In this document: piece by piece, positions 9,206 to 21,205 of the stretch
Position numbering within the stretch: position 1 is the first letter of the stretch
Layout: every line of letters starts with the position of its first letter
NCBI RefSeq assembly: GCF_002899455.1
Contig: NZ_PPFB01000001.1
Location: 4,625,001 to 4,689,000 of the forward strand
From: Streptomyces sp. DH-12
GTDB taxonomy: Bacteria; Actinomycetota; Actinomycetes; Streptomycetales; Streptomycetaceae
Length of the DNA stretch: 64,000 nt
Reading direction: 5' to 3'
Notes under the pieces: generated by a model
The model's input: the letters and a program-made list of their open reading frames with translations, nothing else
What the model was told of the DNA's origin: nothing
Database searches by the model: none
Program-made: the position numbers and the translations under genes

Positions 9206-11341
9206 ATGCCCGGTGACAGTGCCGCTTCGGCGCCCGGCCGGTCCGGGGGCCGTCCGGGGCGGCCTGTCGGCCGGGGGACGGCCGCCACCCGCTGGCGCCA
9301 CCTCTTCGACGGCGACCTGCTCCAGGGCGGGGTCCAGGGCAGCCCGGTCGTCCGGCTCGTCATGCGCTGGGTGCGGCGTCCGCTGCTGCCCGTCATGCGG
9401 CTGTGGCGGCGCAACATCCAGCTCAAGGTCGTCGTCACGACGCTGCTGATGTCGCTGGGCGTCGTCCTGCTGCTCGGCTTCGTCGTCATCGGCCAGGTGC
9501 GCAACGGCCTGCTGGACGCCAAGGTGAAGGCGTCGCAGAGCCAGGCCACCGGCGGTTTCGCCGTGGCCAAGCAGCAGGCCGAACAGGCCGTGAGCGTCAC
9601 CGGCGAGGAGGGCGCCGCGCCGGACGGCCGCCCCTCGCAGAGCGTCATCCAGTGGATGAGCGACCTCGTCGCCTCGCTGTCCAGCGGCGGCCAGGGCGCC
9701 TTCGACGTGGTCACCCTGCCGTCCGGCGGCGACAGCGGCAGCGGGCGCGGACCGCGCGCCTCCGGCGGGGTCAACCCGGCCGCCAGCGTCCCCGCCGCGC
9801 TGCGCGAGCGGATCGACACCAGCACGACGGCCGCGCAGAGCTACACGCGCATCGTCTACGCCACCGACAAGGACTCCCAGCCGGCCCTGGTCATCGGCAA
9901 GCAGGTCAACGACCCCAACGGCGACCCGTACCAGCTGTACTACCTCTTCCCGCTCACCCAGGAGGAGAAGTCGCTGAGCCTGGTCAAGGGCACCCTGACG
10001 ACCGCCGGGCTGTTCGTGGTCGTGCTGCTCGGGGCGATCGCCTGGCTGGTGGTGCGGCAGGTGGTCACGCCGGTGCGGATGGCCGCCGGGATCGCCGAAC
10101 GGCTGTCCGCCGGGCGGCTCCAGGAACGCATGAAGGTCACCGGCGAGGACGACATCGCCCGGCTCGGCGAGGCCTTCAACAAGATGGCGCAGAACCTCCA
10201 GCTCAAGATCAGCCAGCTCGAGGACCTGTCGCGGATGCAGCGCCGGTTCGTGTCGGACGTGTCGCACGAGCTGCGCACCCCGCTGACGACCGTGCGGATG
10301 GCCGCGGACGTCATCCACGAGGCGCGCGAGGACTTCGACCCGGTGACCGCGCGGTCGGCCGAACTGCTCGCCGACCAGCTCGACCGCTTCGAGTCGCTGC
10401 TCGCCGACCTGCTGGAGATCAGCCGCTTCGACGCGGGCGCGGCCGCCCTGGAGGCGGAGCCGATCGACCTGCGCGAGGTGGTGCGGCGCGTGGTCAGCGG
10501 CGCGGAGCCGCTCGCCGAGCGCAAGGGCACCACGATCAAGGTCGTCGGCGACCAGCAGCCCGTGGTCGCCGAGGCCGACGCGCGGCGCGTGGAGCGGGTG
10601 CTGCGCAACCTGGTCGTCAACGCCGTCGAGCACGGCGAGGGGAGGGACGTCGTCGTCAAGCTGGCCGCGGCGGGGGGCGCGGTGGCGGTCGCGGTGCGCG
10701 ACTACGGGGTCGGACTCAAGCCCGGCGAGGCCACGCGCGTGTTCAGCCGCTTCTGGCGGGCCGACCCGGCCCGCGCCCGCACCACCGGCGGTACGGGTCT
10801 GGGGCTGTCCATCGCCCTGGAGGACGCCCGGCTGCACGGCGGCTGGCTGCAGGCGTGGGGCGAGCCGGGCGGCGGCTCGCAGTTCCGGCTGACGCTGCCC
10901 AGGACGGCGGACGAGCCGCTGCGCGGGTCCCCGATACCGCTGGAGCCCAAGGACTCGCGGCGCAACCGCGGCCTCGACGACGCGGGGCCGCCGCGCGGCG
11001 GCGACGGCGAGAAGCGCGCCACGGTGCCGGTGCGGCAGCCCGGCGCGGGCGACCCGGCGCAGGCGTCCCGCGATCCGCTGGGCCGCAGGCCCGGCACGTC
11101 GACGCCCACGGCCGACCCCACCGCCCTGCCCGGCAACGGCGCGCGCGTGGTGGCCCGGTCGGGCAGTACGCGCATGACGCCGGGCACCGCGCCCGGCCCG
11201 AGCACGGGGACGGAGGCGGGACACTCCGGATCCCCGGGCCCCTCCGGCGGGGCGGACGGCGGCCGGACAGCGGCCGACGGGAACGGGGACGGTGATCCGC
11301 GCGGTGCGGAGAGGGACGGGGAGGCCACGCGTGGGCGGTGA
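9206..11341 (+). CDS. mtrB: sensor histidine kinase MtrB
   Basis: A 711-residue membrane sensor kinase. The first membrane segment is near residues 73-97 (VVVTTLLMSLGVVLLLGFVV), followed by an extracytoplasmic sensor of about 170 residues. The second segment (LFVVVLLGAIAWLVVRQVV) leads into HAMP, a HisKA domain with the phospho-acceptor in VSHELRTPLTTVRM, and a HATPase domain with RNLVVNAVEH and GTGLGLSIA. A Pro/Gly/Arg-rich tail of about 140 residues follows the ATPase domain. The ATG at 9206 starts one base after the mtrA stop. The 3' end overlaps lpqB by 11 bases, giving a classic mtrA-mtrB-lpqB operon. Confidence 0.97.
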   Translation: MPGDSAASAPGRSGGRPGRPVGRGTAATRWRHLFDGDLLQGGVQGSPVVRLVMRWVRRPLLPVMRLWRRNIQLKVVVTTLLMSLGVVLLLGFVVIGQVRNGLLDAKVKASQSQATGGFAVAKQQAEQAVSVTGEEGAAPDGRPSQSVIQWMSDLVASLSSGGQGAFDVVTLPSGGDSGSGRGPRASGGVNPAASVPAALRERIDTSTTAAQSYTRIVYATDKDSQPALVIGKQVNDPNGDPYQLYYLFPLTQEEKSLSLVKGTLTTAGLFVVVLLGAIAWLVVRQVVTPVRMAAGIAERLSAGRLQERMKVTGEDDIARLGEAFNKMAQNLQLKISQLEDLSRMQRRFVSDVSHELRTPLTTVRMAADVIHEAREDFDPVTARSAELLADQLDRFESLLADLLEISRFDAGAAALEAEPIDLREVVRRVVSGAEPLAERKGTTIKVVGDQQPVVAEADARRVERVLRNLVVNAVEHGEGRDVVVKLAAAGGAVAVAVRDYGVGLKPGEATRVFSRFWRADPARARTTGGTGLGLSIALEDARLHGGWLQAWGEPGGGSQFRLTLPRTADEPLRGSPIPLEPKDSRRNRGLDDAGPPRGGDGEKRATVPVRQPGAGDPAQASRDPLGRRPGTSTPTADPTALPGNGARVVARSGSTRMTPGTAPGPSTGTEAGHSGSPGPSGGADGGRTAADGNGDGDPRGAERDGEATRGR

Positions 11342-13175
11342 GCGTGTGAGGCGCGGGCGCGGGGCGCCGGCCCGGGCGGTGACGTACGCCGTCTGCGGTG
11401 TCGTCCTGCTGGCCGGGTGCGCCTCGATGCCGGACAGCGGCGACCTGCGCGGGGTGGAGTCCACACCGCGCAAGGACGCGCAGGTGCGGGTCTACGCCGT
11501 GCCGCCCAGCGACGACGCCACCCCCACCCAGATCGTCCAGGGCTTCCTGGAGGCGCTGACCAGCGACGACGCCGACTACGAGACCGCACGCCAGTACCTG
11601 ACCCCGGAGGCGTCGAAGTACTGGCGGCCGGAGCAGTCCACCACCGTGCTCTCCGAGGGGCCCGGCGCCCGCGCCGACCGGGAGATCAGGGAGGACAGCA
11701 CCGCCCTGACGTACACGCTGACCGGCACCAAGTTCGCCACCGTGGACGCGCAGCAGGCGTACGCGCCCTCCTCCGGCCTCTACAACGAGGTCGTGCGGCT
11801 GGTGAAGGACGAGAAGAGCGGCCAGTGGCGCATCGACGCGGTGCCGCAGGGCGTCGTGATGGGCACGTCGGACTTCCAGCGCAACTACACGTCCTTCAAC
11901 AAGTACTACTTCGCCTCGAACGTGGACGTGGACGGCTCGTCCCTGCCGATGGCGGTCGCGGACCCCGTGTACGTGCGCCGGCACGTCGACCCCACGACGC
12001 GGATGGTGCGCTCGCTGATCTCCGGGCCGACGAGCTGGCTCGACCCCGTGGTCCGGTCGAGCTTCCCCACGGGGATCCGGCTGCGCGAGGGCACGGGGCC
12101 GCTCACCCCGGACGACCGGGGCACGCTCACCGTGCCGCTCGACGACCGGGCCGGCGACGTCGGCACCGGCCGCTGCGAGGAGATGGCCGCCCAGCTGCTG
12201 TTCACGCTGCGCGACCTCAGTCCCGCGGTGGAGGAGGTCGAACTGCGGGCCGACGGCGGGCAGCTGTGCTCGCTCACCCAGGACGGCGCCGAGACCGTCG
12301 CCACCCGGGGCGCGCTGAACCAGCCCGACTACCTGTACTTCCTCGACGAGCAGCACAAGCTCGTCCGGATCGCCGCGGGCAGCTCCAGCCCCGATGCCGA
12401 CCCCGACCCGGCGCCCGGGGCGCTCGGACAGGGGGAGCAGGGGCTGCGCTCGGTCGCGGTCGCGCGGGACGAGCGCACGGCGGCCGGCGTCGGTCTGAAC
12501 GGCCAGGCGCTGTTCGTCTCCGCCCTGGCGCAGGGCTCGTCCCTCGGCGAACCGGTGCTGCGCAGCCAGGGCAAGGCCGAGCAGGACCGGCTGACCACGC
12601 CGAGCTGGGACGCCCAGGGCGGACTGTGGGTCGCCGACCGCGACCCGGCCCGCCCCGGTCTCTACCTGCTGGCGAAGGGAGCCGGCCAGCCGCTGCGGGT
12701 ACGGACGCCGGGTCTGGACGGCCGCATCCAGGCGGTCCGGGTGGCCGCCGACGGGGTGCGGATCGCCCTCGTCGTGGAGAAGGGCGACGAGCGGTCCCTG
12801 CTCATCGGGCGGATCGAGCGCAGCGGCCCGGACGAGGCCGGGTCGGCCGGGCACCCCACGGTCACCGTGGTGGAGCTGCGCTCGGCGACGCCCGAGCTGG
12901 AGCAGGTCACCGCCATGTCGTGGGCCGGGGACAGCCGGCTCGTGGTCGTCGGCCGTGAGCACGGAGGCGTGGAGCAGATGAAGTACGTCGAGGTCGACGG
13001 CTCCACGCCGGACGTGCCGCCGCCCGCCGCGCTGACCGGGGTGAAGGCGCTGACGGCCGCCGCGGACGAGACGGCGCCGCTGGTGGCGTACTCGGTGGAC
13101 GGCATCGTCCGGCTGCCGTCCGGGGCGCAGTGGCAGAAGGTGACGCAGGGGACGGCGCCGGTCTATCCGGGGTGA
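11331..13175 (+). CDS. lpqB: lipoprotein LpqB
   Basis: A 614-residue secreted lipoprotein. The signal peptide ends in a lipobox with the acylated Cys30 (VVLLAGC). A GerMN-type domain occupies about residues 200-320 (RHVDPTTRMVRSLISGP). A long beta-propeller-like C-terminus follows. LpqB modulates the MtrB sensor from outside the membrane (established in mycobacteria). The GTG at 11331 was preferred because GGGGAGG lies upstream at normal spacing and places the lipobox at the expected distance. An earlier GTG at 11292 would add 13 residues. It overlaps mtrB by 11 bases. Confidence 0.95.
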   Translation: MGGERVRRGRGAPARAVTYAVCGVVLLAGCASMPDSGDLRGVESTPRKDAQVRVYAVPPSDDATPTQIVQGFLEALTSDDADYETARQYLTPEASKYWRPEQSTTVLSEGPGARADREIREDSTALTYTLTGTKFATVDAQQAYAPSSGLYNEVVRLVKDEKSGQWRIDAVPQGVVMGTSDFQRNYTSFNKYYFASNVDVDGSSLPMAVADPVYVRRHVDPTTRMVRSLISGPTSWLDPVVRSSFPTGIRLREGTGPLTPDDRGTLTVPLDDRAGDVGTGRCEEMAAQLLFTLRDLSPAVEEVELRADGGQLCSLTQDGAETVATRGALNQPDYLYFLDEQHKLVRIAAGSSSPDADPDPAPGALGQGEQGLRSVAVARDERTAAGVGLNGQALFVSALAQGSSLGEPVLRSQGKAEQDRLTTPSWDAQGGLWVADRDPARPGLYLLAKGAGQPLRVRTPGLDGRIQAVRVAADGVRIALVVEKGDERSLLIGRIERSGPDEAGSAGHPTVTVVELRSATPELEQVTAMSWAGDSRLVVVGREHGGVEQMKYVEVDGSTPDVPPPAALTGVKALTAAADETAPLVAYSVDGIVRLPSGAQWQKVTQGTAPVYPG

Positions 13176-13274
13176 GGGCCGGCCTGTCCTGAGGCTTGGG
13201 GCGGACCGACGGGCTGGTCGGAGGGGTTGTCCACAAGGGTGGCCGGACGGCCGGGGCGTCGGCACAGTGAGCCC

Positions 13275-14231
13275 ATGCGGAGCTGGTGGCGGGACCTCAC
13301 CGACCTGGTGCTTCCGGCCGAGTGCGGCGGTTGCGGCAGGGCCCGCGCCGTGCTCTGCGACCGGTGCAGTGCGGCGCTGAGCGGGCGGGCGCCGCGCCGG
13401 GTGCGGCCGGCGCCCGAGCCGCCGGGACTGCCGCCCGTGCACGCGGCCGCCCCGTACGCCGACGAGGTGCGCGCCGTGCTGCTCGCCCACAAGGAGCGCG
13501 GCGCCCTGGCCCTCGCCCGGCCGCTGGGCGAGGCCCTGGCGGGCGCGGTGCGCGCGGGACTCCAGGCACCGGCTCCGGCTGAGCGCGGGTCCCGGGGCGG
13601 CAGGGGCACGGCGGCGGGCGGGACGGCGTGCGACCCGGTGCTGCTCGTCCCCGTGCCGTCCGCCCGGCGGGCCGTGCGGGCACGCGGGCACGACCCCGCA
13701 CGGCGGATCGCGTACGCGGCGGCCGGTGAGCTGCGGCGCACGGGGGTGCCCGCCGCGGTACTCGCCGCCCTGCGGCAACGGCGCCCGGTGGCCGACCAGT
13801 CGGGGCTCGGCGCGCGGCAGCGGCTGGCCAACCTCGCGGGCGCCCTCGCGGTGGCGCCGGGGTGCGCCCGGCTCCTCGGGCGGGGCCGGGTCGTGCTGGT
13901 CGACGACCTCATGACGACCGGGGCGACCCTCGCCGAGGCGGCGCGCGCGGTGCGGGCCGCGCCGGGCCCGCCCGGCCCGGAAACGGAACCGGCCGAAGAG
14001 GGCCGGGCGGCATCGAGTGATTCGCGGCCCGCGTCCGTGTACCTGGGTGAGACATGGGAAGGGTCAGGACAACAGCGGAAACCGCCGCCGGCGTGGCGCG
14101 GAGCGGACCGGCAGCCCGGCCGGCCGCCGGAGAAGACGGGCGGGAAGAGAAGCGCCGGCGGAACACCCGGCGTGGTGTGCGCGGCCGTCGTGGCGGCGTC
14201 GCCGGATGCGTTTGGAATACACCGAAACTGA
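13275..14231 (+). CDS. ComF-family phosphoribosyltransferase-like protein with a C-terminal insertion
   Basis: A 318-residue ComFC-type protein. The N-terminus carries a zinc-binding cysteine set (ECGGCGRARAVLCDRC, residues about 14-29). The phosphoribosyltransferase domain has the PRPP-binding signature VVLVDDLMTTGATLAEAA near residue 215. The family normally ends soon after this motif with a segment like CAAVVAASPD. Here that closing segment is found only at the very end (residues about 303-318). It is separated from the PRPP motif by about 65 residues rich in Pro, Gly, Arg and Glu. The ATG at 13275 follows gtgagccc. It lies 99 bases after lpqB. Function in non-competent Streptomyces is unclear. 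Confidence 0.85.
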   Translation: MRSWWRDLTDLVLPAECGGCGRARAVLCDRCSAALSGRAPRRVRPAPEPPGLPPVHAAAPYADEVRAVLLAHKERGALALARPLGEALAGAVRAGLQAPAPAERGSRGGRGTAAGGTACDPVLLVPVPSARRAVRARGHDPARRIAYAAAGELRRTGVPAAVLAALRQRRPVADQSGLGARQRLANLAGALAVAPGCARLLGRGRVVLVDDLMTTGATLAEAARAVRAAPGPPGPETEPAEEGRAASSDSRPASVYLGETWEGSGQQRKPPPAWRGADRQPGRPPEKTGGKRSAGGTPGVVCAAVVAASPDAFGIHRN

Positions 14232-14544
14232 CCGAGAACTTATGCCGTTGCAGGTAATCGGAGGGTTAATTCGCCTGAATGGAGGTACGTCGCGGTAGAG
14301 GGTGACGCCATACGTCCACGCGAGATATGTTCGGTTGTGAGGGAAAGCCGCAGGCCAGGCCCCTCTGATCGGAATGCGGTGGTGCGGGTTTCCCCGACAT
14401 CACCCGCACCGGTGGACTGGATGTCTCGCTCGTGGGGGAGGAGGTGGACGTCACCGAGTCCGAGGCTCCGGACGACACCGGAGCCTGGTGCAAAAGGGAG
14501 ACACATCCGCAGCGAAGCGGAGTGATCCGGGAACGGAGTTCTGC
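14232..14544 (+). other. intergenic leader region upstream of hpf
   Basis: 313 bases with no convincing gene. Its first ~100 bases are richer in A/T than the surroundings (for example ggttaattcgcctgaatgg), as expected for a promoter region. It contains gcgtttggaatacaccgaaactg just upstream. I found no GGAAT/GTT pair with the 18-base spacing of a SigR promoter. It ends in the ribosome-binding site ggag six bases before the hpf GTG. Confidence 0.5.
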
Positions 14545-15237
14545 GTGGACATCGTCGTCAAGGGCCGCAAGACCGAGGTGCCCGAGCGGTTCCGGAAGCA
14601 CGTGGCCGAGAAGCTGAACCTGGAAAAGATCCAGAAGCTCGATGGCAAGGTGATGAGCCTGGACGTCGAGGTGTCCAAGGAGCCCAACCCCCGACAGGCC
14701 GACCGCTGTGACCGGGTGGAGATCACGCTCCGCTCCCGCGGTCCGGTGATCCGGGCGGAAGCGGCGGCGAGCGACCCGTACGCGGCGCTCGACCTGGCAG
14801 CGGAGAAACTGGACGCCCGACTGCGCAAGCAGCACGACAAGCGATTCTCACGGCGCGGCGCGCGCAGGATCCCCGCGGCCGAGGTCCCCGACCACGTGCC
14901 CGGCGTGGCCACCCTCAACGGGTCCGGTGCGAGCACGGCGCAGGAGGAGGAGCAGGCGGTCCCCACGAAGAAGATCGGCTCCCTGGAGGTCCAGGGCGAC
15001 GGGCCGCTGGTCGTCCGCGAGAAGACCCACGTGGCCGCGCCCATGACCCTCGACCAGGCGCTCTACGAGATGGAGCTGGTCGGGCACGACTTCTACCTCT
15101 TCGTCGACTCCGAGACCAAGGAGCCCAGCGTCGTCTACCGGCGCCACGCCTACGACTACGGCGTGATCCACCTCAGGACCGACACGATGGTCACCGAGAA
15201 CAACTCCCCCGAGGCGGGCGGAACCCTCGGCGGCTGA
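14545..15237 (+). CDS. hpf: ribosome hibernation promoting factor, long form
   Basis: A 230-residue long-type HPF (ribosome-associated inhibitor A family). It dimerises 70S ribosomes into inactive 100S particles in stress and dormancy. The N-terminal domain (about 1-105) starts MDIVVKGRKTEVPERFRKHV and carries the basic RNA-binding helix. After a variable linker comes the C-terminal dimerisation domain (about 175-225, LDQALYEMELVGHDFYLFVD). The GTG at 14545 fits the family start and has ggag six bases upstream. The frame is open further upstream, but that part does not resemble the family. A hairpin terminator follows. Confidence 0.95.
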   Translation: MDIVVKGRKTEVPERFRKHVAEKLNLEKIQKLDGKVMSLDVEVSKEPNPRQADRCDRVEITLRSRGPVIRAEAAASDPYAALDLAAEKLDARLRKQHDKRFSRRGARRIPAAEVPDHVPGVATLNGSGASTAQEEEQAVPTKKIGSLEVQGDGPLVVREKTHVAAPMTLDQALYEMELVGHDFYLFVDSETKEPSVVYRRHAYDYGVIHLRTDTMVTENNSPEAGGTLGG

Positions 15238-15259
15238 CCCGCCGGGCGACAGCACAGCA

Positions 15260-15296
15260 GGTGCCCCTGGTGCGCGTGTGCGCCCCCAGGGGCACC
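15260..15296 (+). terminator. hairpin downstream of hpf
   Basis: A perfect 11-bp inverted repeat (ggtgcccctgg at 15260-15270 and ccaggggcacc at 15286-15296). An inner gcgc/gcgc pairing extends the stem. It lies 22 bases after the hpf stop codon, has no U-tract, and is typical of high-GC terminators. Confidence 0.7.
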
Positions 15297-15441
15297 GGCG
15301 TGCCACTGCCCGGCGCCCACACCGGCAGCCCGGTGCCGGTGCGGCATGGAATCATGGCGGCAGCGGCTCAACCGGTGGGCCGTTGCCTTGGGTTGGCGAT
15401 GGTCAGGACCACAGGCCACAGCCTTCAGGGGGAGGAACGCG

Positions 15442-16188
15442 ATGGCGGACAGCTTCGGACCGATGCGGGACGAGGACGCCGGCGACGGCGTCGTCGGCAT
15501 GGGCCCGGACGCGGACACTTCACGCCAGGAACCGATCAGAGTCCTGGTGGTGGACGACCACGCGCTGTTCCGCCGCGGTCTGGAGATCGTGCTCGCCGCC
15601 GAGGAGGACATCCAGGTCGTCGGCGAGGCCGGGGACGGCGCCGAGGCCGTGGAGAAGGCCGCCGACCTGCTGCCCGACATCGTCCTGATGGACGTGCGGA
15701 TGCCCAAGCGGGGCGGTATCGAGGCCTGCACCTCCATCAAGGAGGTCGCCCCCAGCGCCAAGATCATCATGCTGACGATCAGCGACGAGGAGGCCGACCT
15801 CTACGACGCCATCAAGGCGGGCGCGACCGGCTACCTCCTCAAGGAGATCTCCACCGACGAGGTGGCCACCGCCATCCGCGCCGTCGCCGACGGGCAGTCG
15901 CAGATCAGCCCCTCCATGGCGTCGAAGCTGCTCACCGAGTTCAAGTCGATGATCCAGCGCACCGACGAGCGCCGGCTCGTCCCCGCGCCCCGGCTGACGG
16001 ACCGCGAGCTGGAGGTCCTCAAACTCGTCGCCACGGGGATGAACAACCGGGACATCGCCAAGGAGTTGTTCATCTCCGAGAACACGGTGAAGAACCACGT
16101 GCGCAACATCCTGGAGAAGCTCCAGCTCCACTCCCGGATGGAGGCCGTGGTCTACGCGATGCGGGAGAAGATCCTCGAGATCCGCTGA
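15442..16188 (+). CDS. NarL/LuxR-family response regulator
   Basis: A 248-residue response regulator. A 30-residue acidic N-terminal extension precedes the receiver domain (about 31-150), which has VVDDH and the phospho-acceptor D84 in VLMDVRMP. A C-terminal LuxR helix-turn-helix (about 183-243) has LTDRELEVLKLVATGMNNRDIA and SENTVKNHVRNI. The ATG at 15442 has a strong GGGGGAGG seven bases upstream. No sensor kinase gene is adjacent, so it is an orphan by context. From position it appears to correspond to the S. coelicolor SCO3008 regulator, which I recall as OrrA, a regulator of antibiotic production and differentiation; this assignment is from memory. Confidence 0.93.
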   Translation: MADSFGPMRDEDAGDGVVGMGPDADTSRQEPIRVLVVDDHALFRRGLEIVLAAEEDIQVVGEAGDGAEAVEKAADLLPDIVLMDVRMPKRGGIEACTSIKEVAPSAKIIMLTISDEEADLYDAIKAGATGYLLKEISTDEVATAIRAVADGQSQISPSMASKLLTEFKSMIQRTDERRLVPAPRLTDRELEVLKLVATGMNNRDIAKELFISENTVKNHVRNILEKLQLHSRMEAVVYAMREKILEIR

Positions 16189-16209
16189 CCCGGCGGACCG
16201 GAGCGGGGC

Positions 16210-17397
16210 TCAGGCGAGCAGCCGGGCCAGCTCCGCCGTGAGCGCCTCGCGCAGCTCCGGCGCGTCCAGCCGCTCCACCCGGACGTCCACGCAGTTCACC
16301 CAGCCCGCCGCCTCCACCAGCGCCCGCGCCACCGCCGGCACCGCCGTACGGCCGTCCAGCGTGACCTGCTTGGCGACCAGCGTGCGGCCCTCCCGCGCCG
16401 GGTCCACCCGGCCCACCAGCCGCCCGCCCGCCAGCACGGGCATCGCGAAGTAGCCGTGGACCCGCTTGGGCTTCGGGACGTACGCCTCCAGGCGGTGGGT
16501 GAAGCCGAAGATCCGCTCCGTGCGCGCCCGCTCCCAGACCAGGGAGTCGAACGGCGACAGCAGCGTCGTGCGGTGCCGGCCGCGCGGCGGGGAGGCCAGC
16601 GCCTCCGGGTCCGCCCAGGCCGGCTTGGACCAGCCCTCGACCGTGACGGGCACCAGCCCCGAGTCGGCGATCACCGCGTCGACCTGCTCGCCCTTCAGCC
16701 GGTGGTAGTCGGCGATGTCCGCACGGGTCCCCACCCCCAGCGCCCGGCCGGCCAGCCCCACCAGCCGGCGCAGGCACTCCGCGTCGGACGGCTCCTCCGC
16801 CAGCAGAGCGGCCGGGACGGCCCGCTCGGCCAGGTCGTAGACCCGCTTCCAGCCGCGCCGCTCCACGCACACCACCTCGCCGTACATCAGGGCGCGCTCC
16901 ACGGCGACCTTGGTGCCGGACCAGTCCCACCACTCGCTGGTGCGCTTGGCGCCGCCCAACTCGGTGGCGGTCAGCGGGCCCTCGGTGCGCAGCTGCTTGA
17001 CGACCTGGTCGTACACGCCGTCGGGCAGCTCGTGGTGCCAGTGCGGGCGGTCGCGGAAGGCGCGGCGGCGGAAGGCGAAGTGCGGCCACTCCTCGATGGG
17101 GAGGATGCACGCGGCGTGCGACCAGTACTCGAACGTGTGCGCGGGCTGGTCGCCCTGCTTCCAGTACGCCTCCTCCACCGTCCTGCGGCCCACCGCGCCG
17201 AGGCGGGCGTACGGGATCAGCTCGTGCGAGCGGGCGAGGACGGAGATGGTGTCGAGCTGCACCGCGCCCAGGTGGCGCAGGACGCCGCGCACACCGGCGC
17301 GCCGGTCGGGGGCGCCGAGGAGTCCCTGGGCCCGCAGGGCGATGCGGCGGGCCTCGTCGGCGGAGAGTTCCGTGATCGGACGCGGGAGGGTCGTCAT
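16210..17397 (-). CDS. YcaQ-like winged-helix DNA glycosylase
   Basis: A 395-residue protein of the AlkZ/YcaQ (HTH_42) family, monofunctional DNA glycosylases that repair bulky or crosslinked bases. The family's catalytic Q-x-D pattern is visible at residues 47-49 (VQLDTISVLARSHE). Conserved tryptophan-rich segments (YWSHAACILP) and the C-terminal RVDPAREGRTLVAKQ follow. The Q-x-D form fits the YcaQ subgroup rather than the Q-x-Q toxin-self-resistance AlkZ enzymes; this is inference. It is convergent with the response-regulator gene, with only 21 bases between the stops, and is probably a single-gene unit. Confidence 0.88.
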   Translation of the reverse strand: MTTLPRPITELSADEARRIALRAQGLLGAPDRRAGVRGVLRHLGAVQLDTISVLARSHELIPYARLGAVGRRTVEEAYWKQGDQPAHTFEYWSHAACILPIEEWPHFAFRRRAFRDRPHWHHELPDGVYDQVVKQLRTEGPLTATELGGAKRTSEWWDWSGTKVAVERALMYGEVVCVERRGWKRVYDLAERAVPAALLAEEPSDAECLRRLVGLAGRALGVGTRADIADYHRLKGEQVDAVIADSGLVPVTVEGWSKPAWADPEALASPPRGRHRTTLLSPFDSLVWERARTERIFGFTHRLEAYVPKPKRVHGYFAMPVLAGGRLVGRVDPAREGRTLVAKQVTLDGRTAVPAVARALVEAAGWVNCVDVRVERLDAPELREALTAELARLLA

Positions 17398-17445
17398 ACG
17401 TCCGCACCCTAGAGGGCCGCACTGACAACGGTGGGCGTCCGCACG

Positions 17446-18015
17446 TCAGATCTTGGCGGGCACGTACGGGGTGGTGGAGGGGAGACCCAGGTCGGAGGGG
17501 AGCAGGGACCCCACCCAGCCGTCCCGCAGCACCCCCTTGTTGGCGAGCGAGGACCGCAGCACCCCCTCGACGGTGAAGCCGGCCCGCTCCGCCACCGCGC
17601 GGGAGGCCGTGTTGCCCACCTCGGCGCGCCACTCCACGCGGTCGATCGACATCTCGGTGAAGGCCCAGCGGCACACGGCCACCGTGGCCTCGGTGATGTA
17701 GCCGTTGCCGCGGTGCTCCTTAGCGCCCCAGAAGCCGATCTCGCCCGTCGCGAAGGAGCGCAGGGTGATGCTCAGCATGCCCGTCAGCTCCCCGGCGGGC
17801 AGGAAGGCGCCGAAGGTGAACATCGAACCGTTCGCCCAGCCGTCCGGGGCGATCCGCTCCGTGAAACCCCGCGCGTGCTCGGGCAGGTACGGCGAGGGGA
17901 TCGTGGTCCAGCGCTGGATGTCCGGGTCCTGGCAGATCCGGAAGACCGTGTCGGTGTCCTGCGGGCCGACGGTGCGCAGCAGCAGACGGCCGGTGGTGAG
18001 CGTGACGGGTTCCAT
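17446..18015 (-). CDS. GNAT-family N-acetyltransferase (RimJ/RimL-like)
   Basis: A 189-residue GNAT acetyltransferase. The RimJ/RimL pattern is clear: TGRLLLRTVGPQDTDTV at the N-terminus, then FATGEIGFWGAKEHRGNGY, which contains the acetyl-CoA pyrophosphate-binding region. VEWRAEVGNTASRAVAERAGF and EGVLR follow near the C-terminus. Substrate unknown: the family acetylates ribosomal proteins, other amines or antibiotics. It lies 48 bases upstream of the glycosylase gene on the same strand and is divergent from secA. Confidence 0.9.
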   Translation of the reverse strand: MEPVTLTTGRLLLRTVGPQDTDTVFRICQDPDIQRWTTIPSPYLPEHARGFTERIAPDGWANGSMFTFGAFLPAGELTGMLSITLRSFATGEIGFWGAKEHRGNGYITEATVAVCRWAFTEMSIDRVEWRAEVGNTASRAVAERAGFTVEGVLRSSLANKGVLRDGWVGSLLPSDLGLPSTTPYVPAKI

Positions 18016-18097
18016 CGGCCGATTCTGCGCAGGTCACGGAGGACGGCGCCATCCCTTCGGCCGTCGGTGAAACGATGATCACTCCGCGTGTGATTCA

Positions 18098-18129
18098 CCG
18101 GACGCCCGCGGCACCATCCGGGCGTCCGG
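18098..18129. other. perfect hairpin in the GNAT-secA divergent region
   Basis: A perfect 11-bp inverted repeat (ccggacgcccg at 18098-18108 and cgggcgtccgg at 18119-18129) with a 10-base loop. It lies between two divergent genes, so it is not an ordinary end-of-gene terminator. It could insulate secA, act in the secA leader RNA, or be a protein-binding site. Confidence 0.4.
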
Positions 18130-18293
18130 GACGTTGTCCGGGTAGCGGCCGTACCACGGTTCGGCCGCGGTGGACGGTCACCGCCCCGGCAGGCCTCCCG
18201 GCGTAACGGGGTCCTCGCATACGATGGCCGTTGCTCAGTCAGTGAAACGGAAACCGACCGTCCCAGGCCCGACCGGCAAGGAGACCAACCCCC

Positions 18294-21134
<2,841 letters not shown>

Positions 21135-21150
21135 CGTCGCCGCACACCGC

Positions 21151-21192
21151 CGGCCGGGGGCCGGGCGCCTGAGGGCGCCCGGCCCCCGGCCG
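21151..21192. terminator. bidirectional terminator between secA and the Rv3235-like gene
   Basis: A perfect 19-bp inverted repeat (21151-21169 and 21174-21192) around a tgag loop. It lies 16 bases after the secA stop and 13 bases before the stop of the convergent gene, so it can serve both. Confidence 0.88.
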
Positions 21193-21205
21193 TTCCGGTC
21201 CGCTG

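Noticed and set aside
10743..13778. A 1011-residue minus-strand frame antisense to mtrB, lpqB and comF
   Set aside because: It is overlaid by three well-supported plus-strand genes and shows shadow-frame composition.
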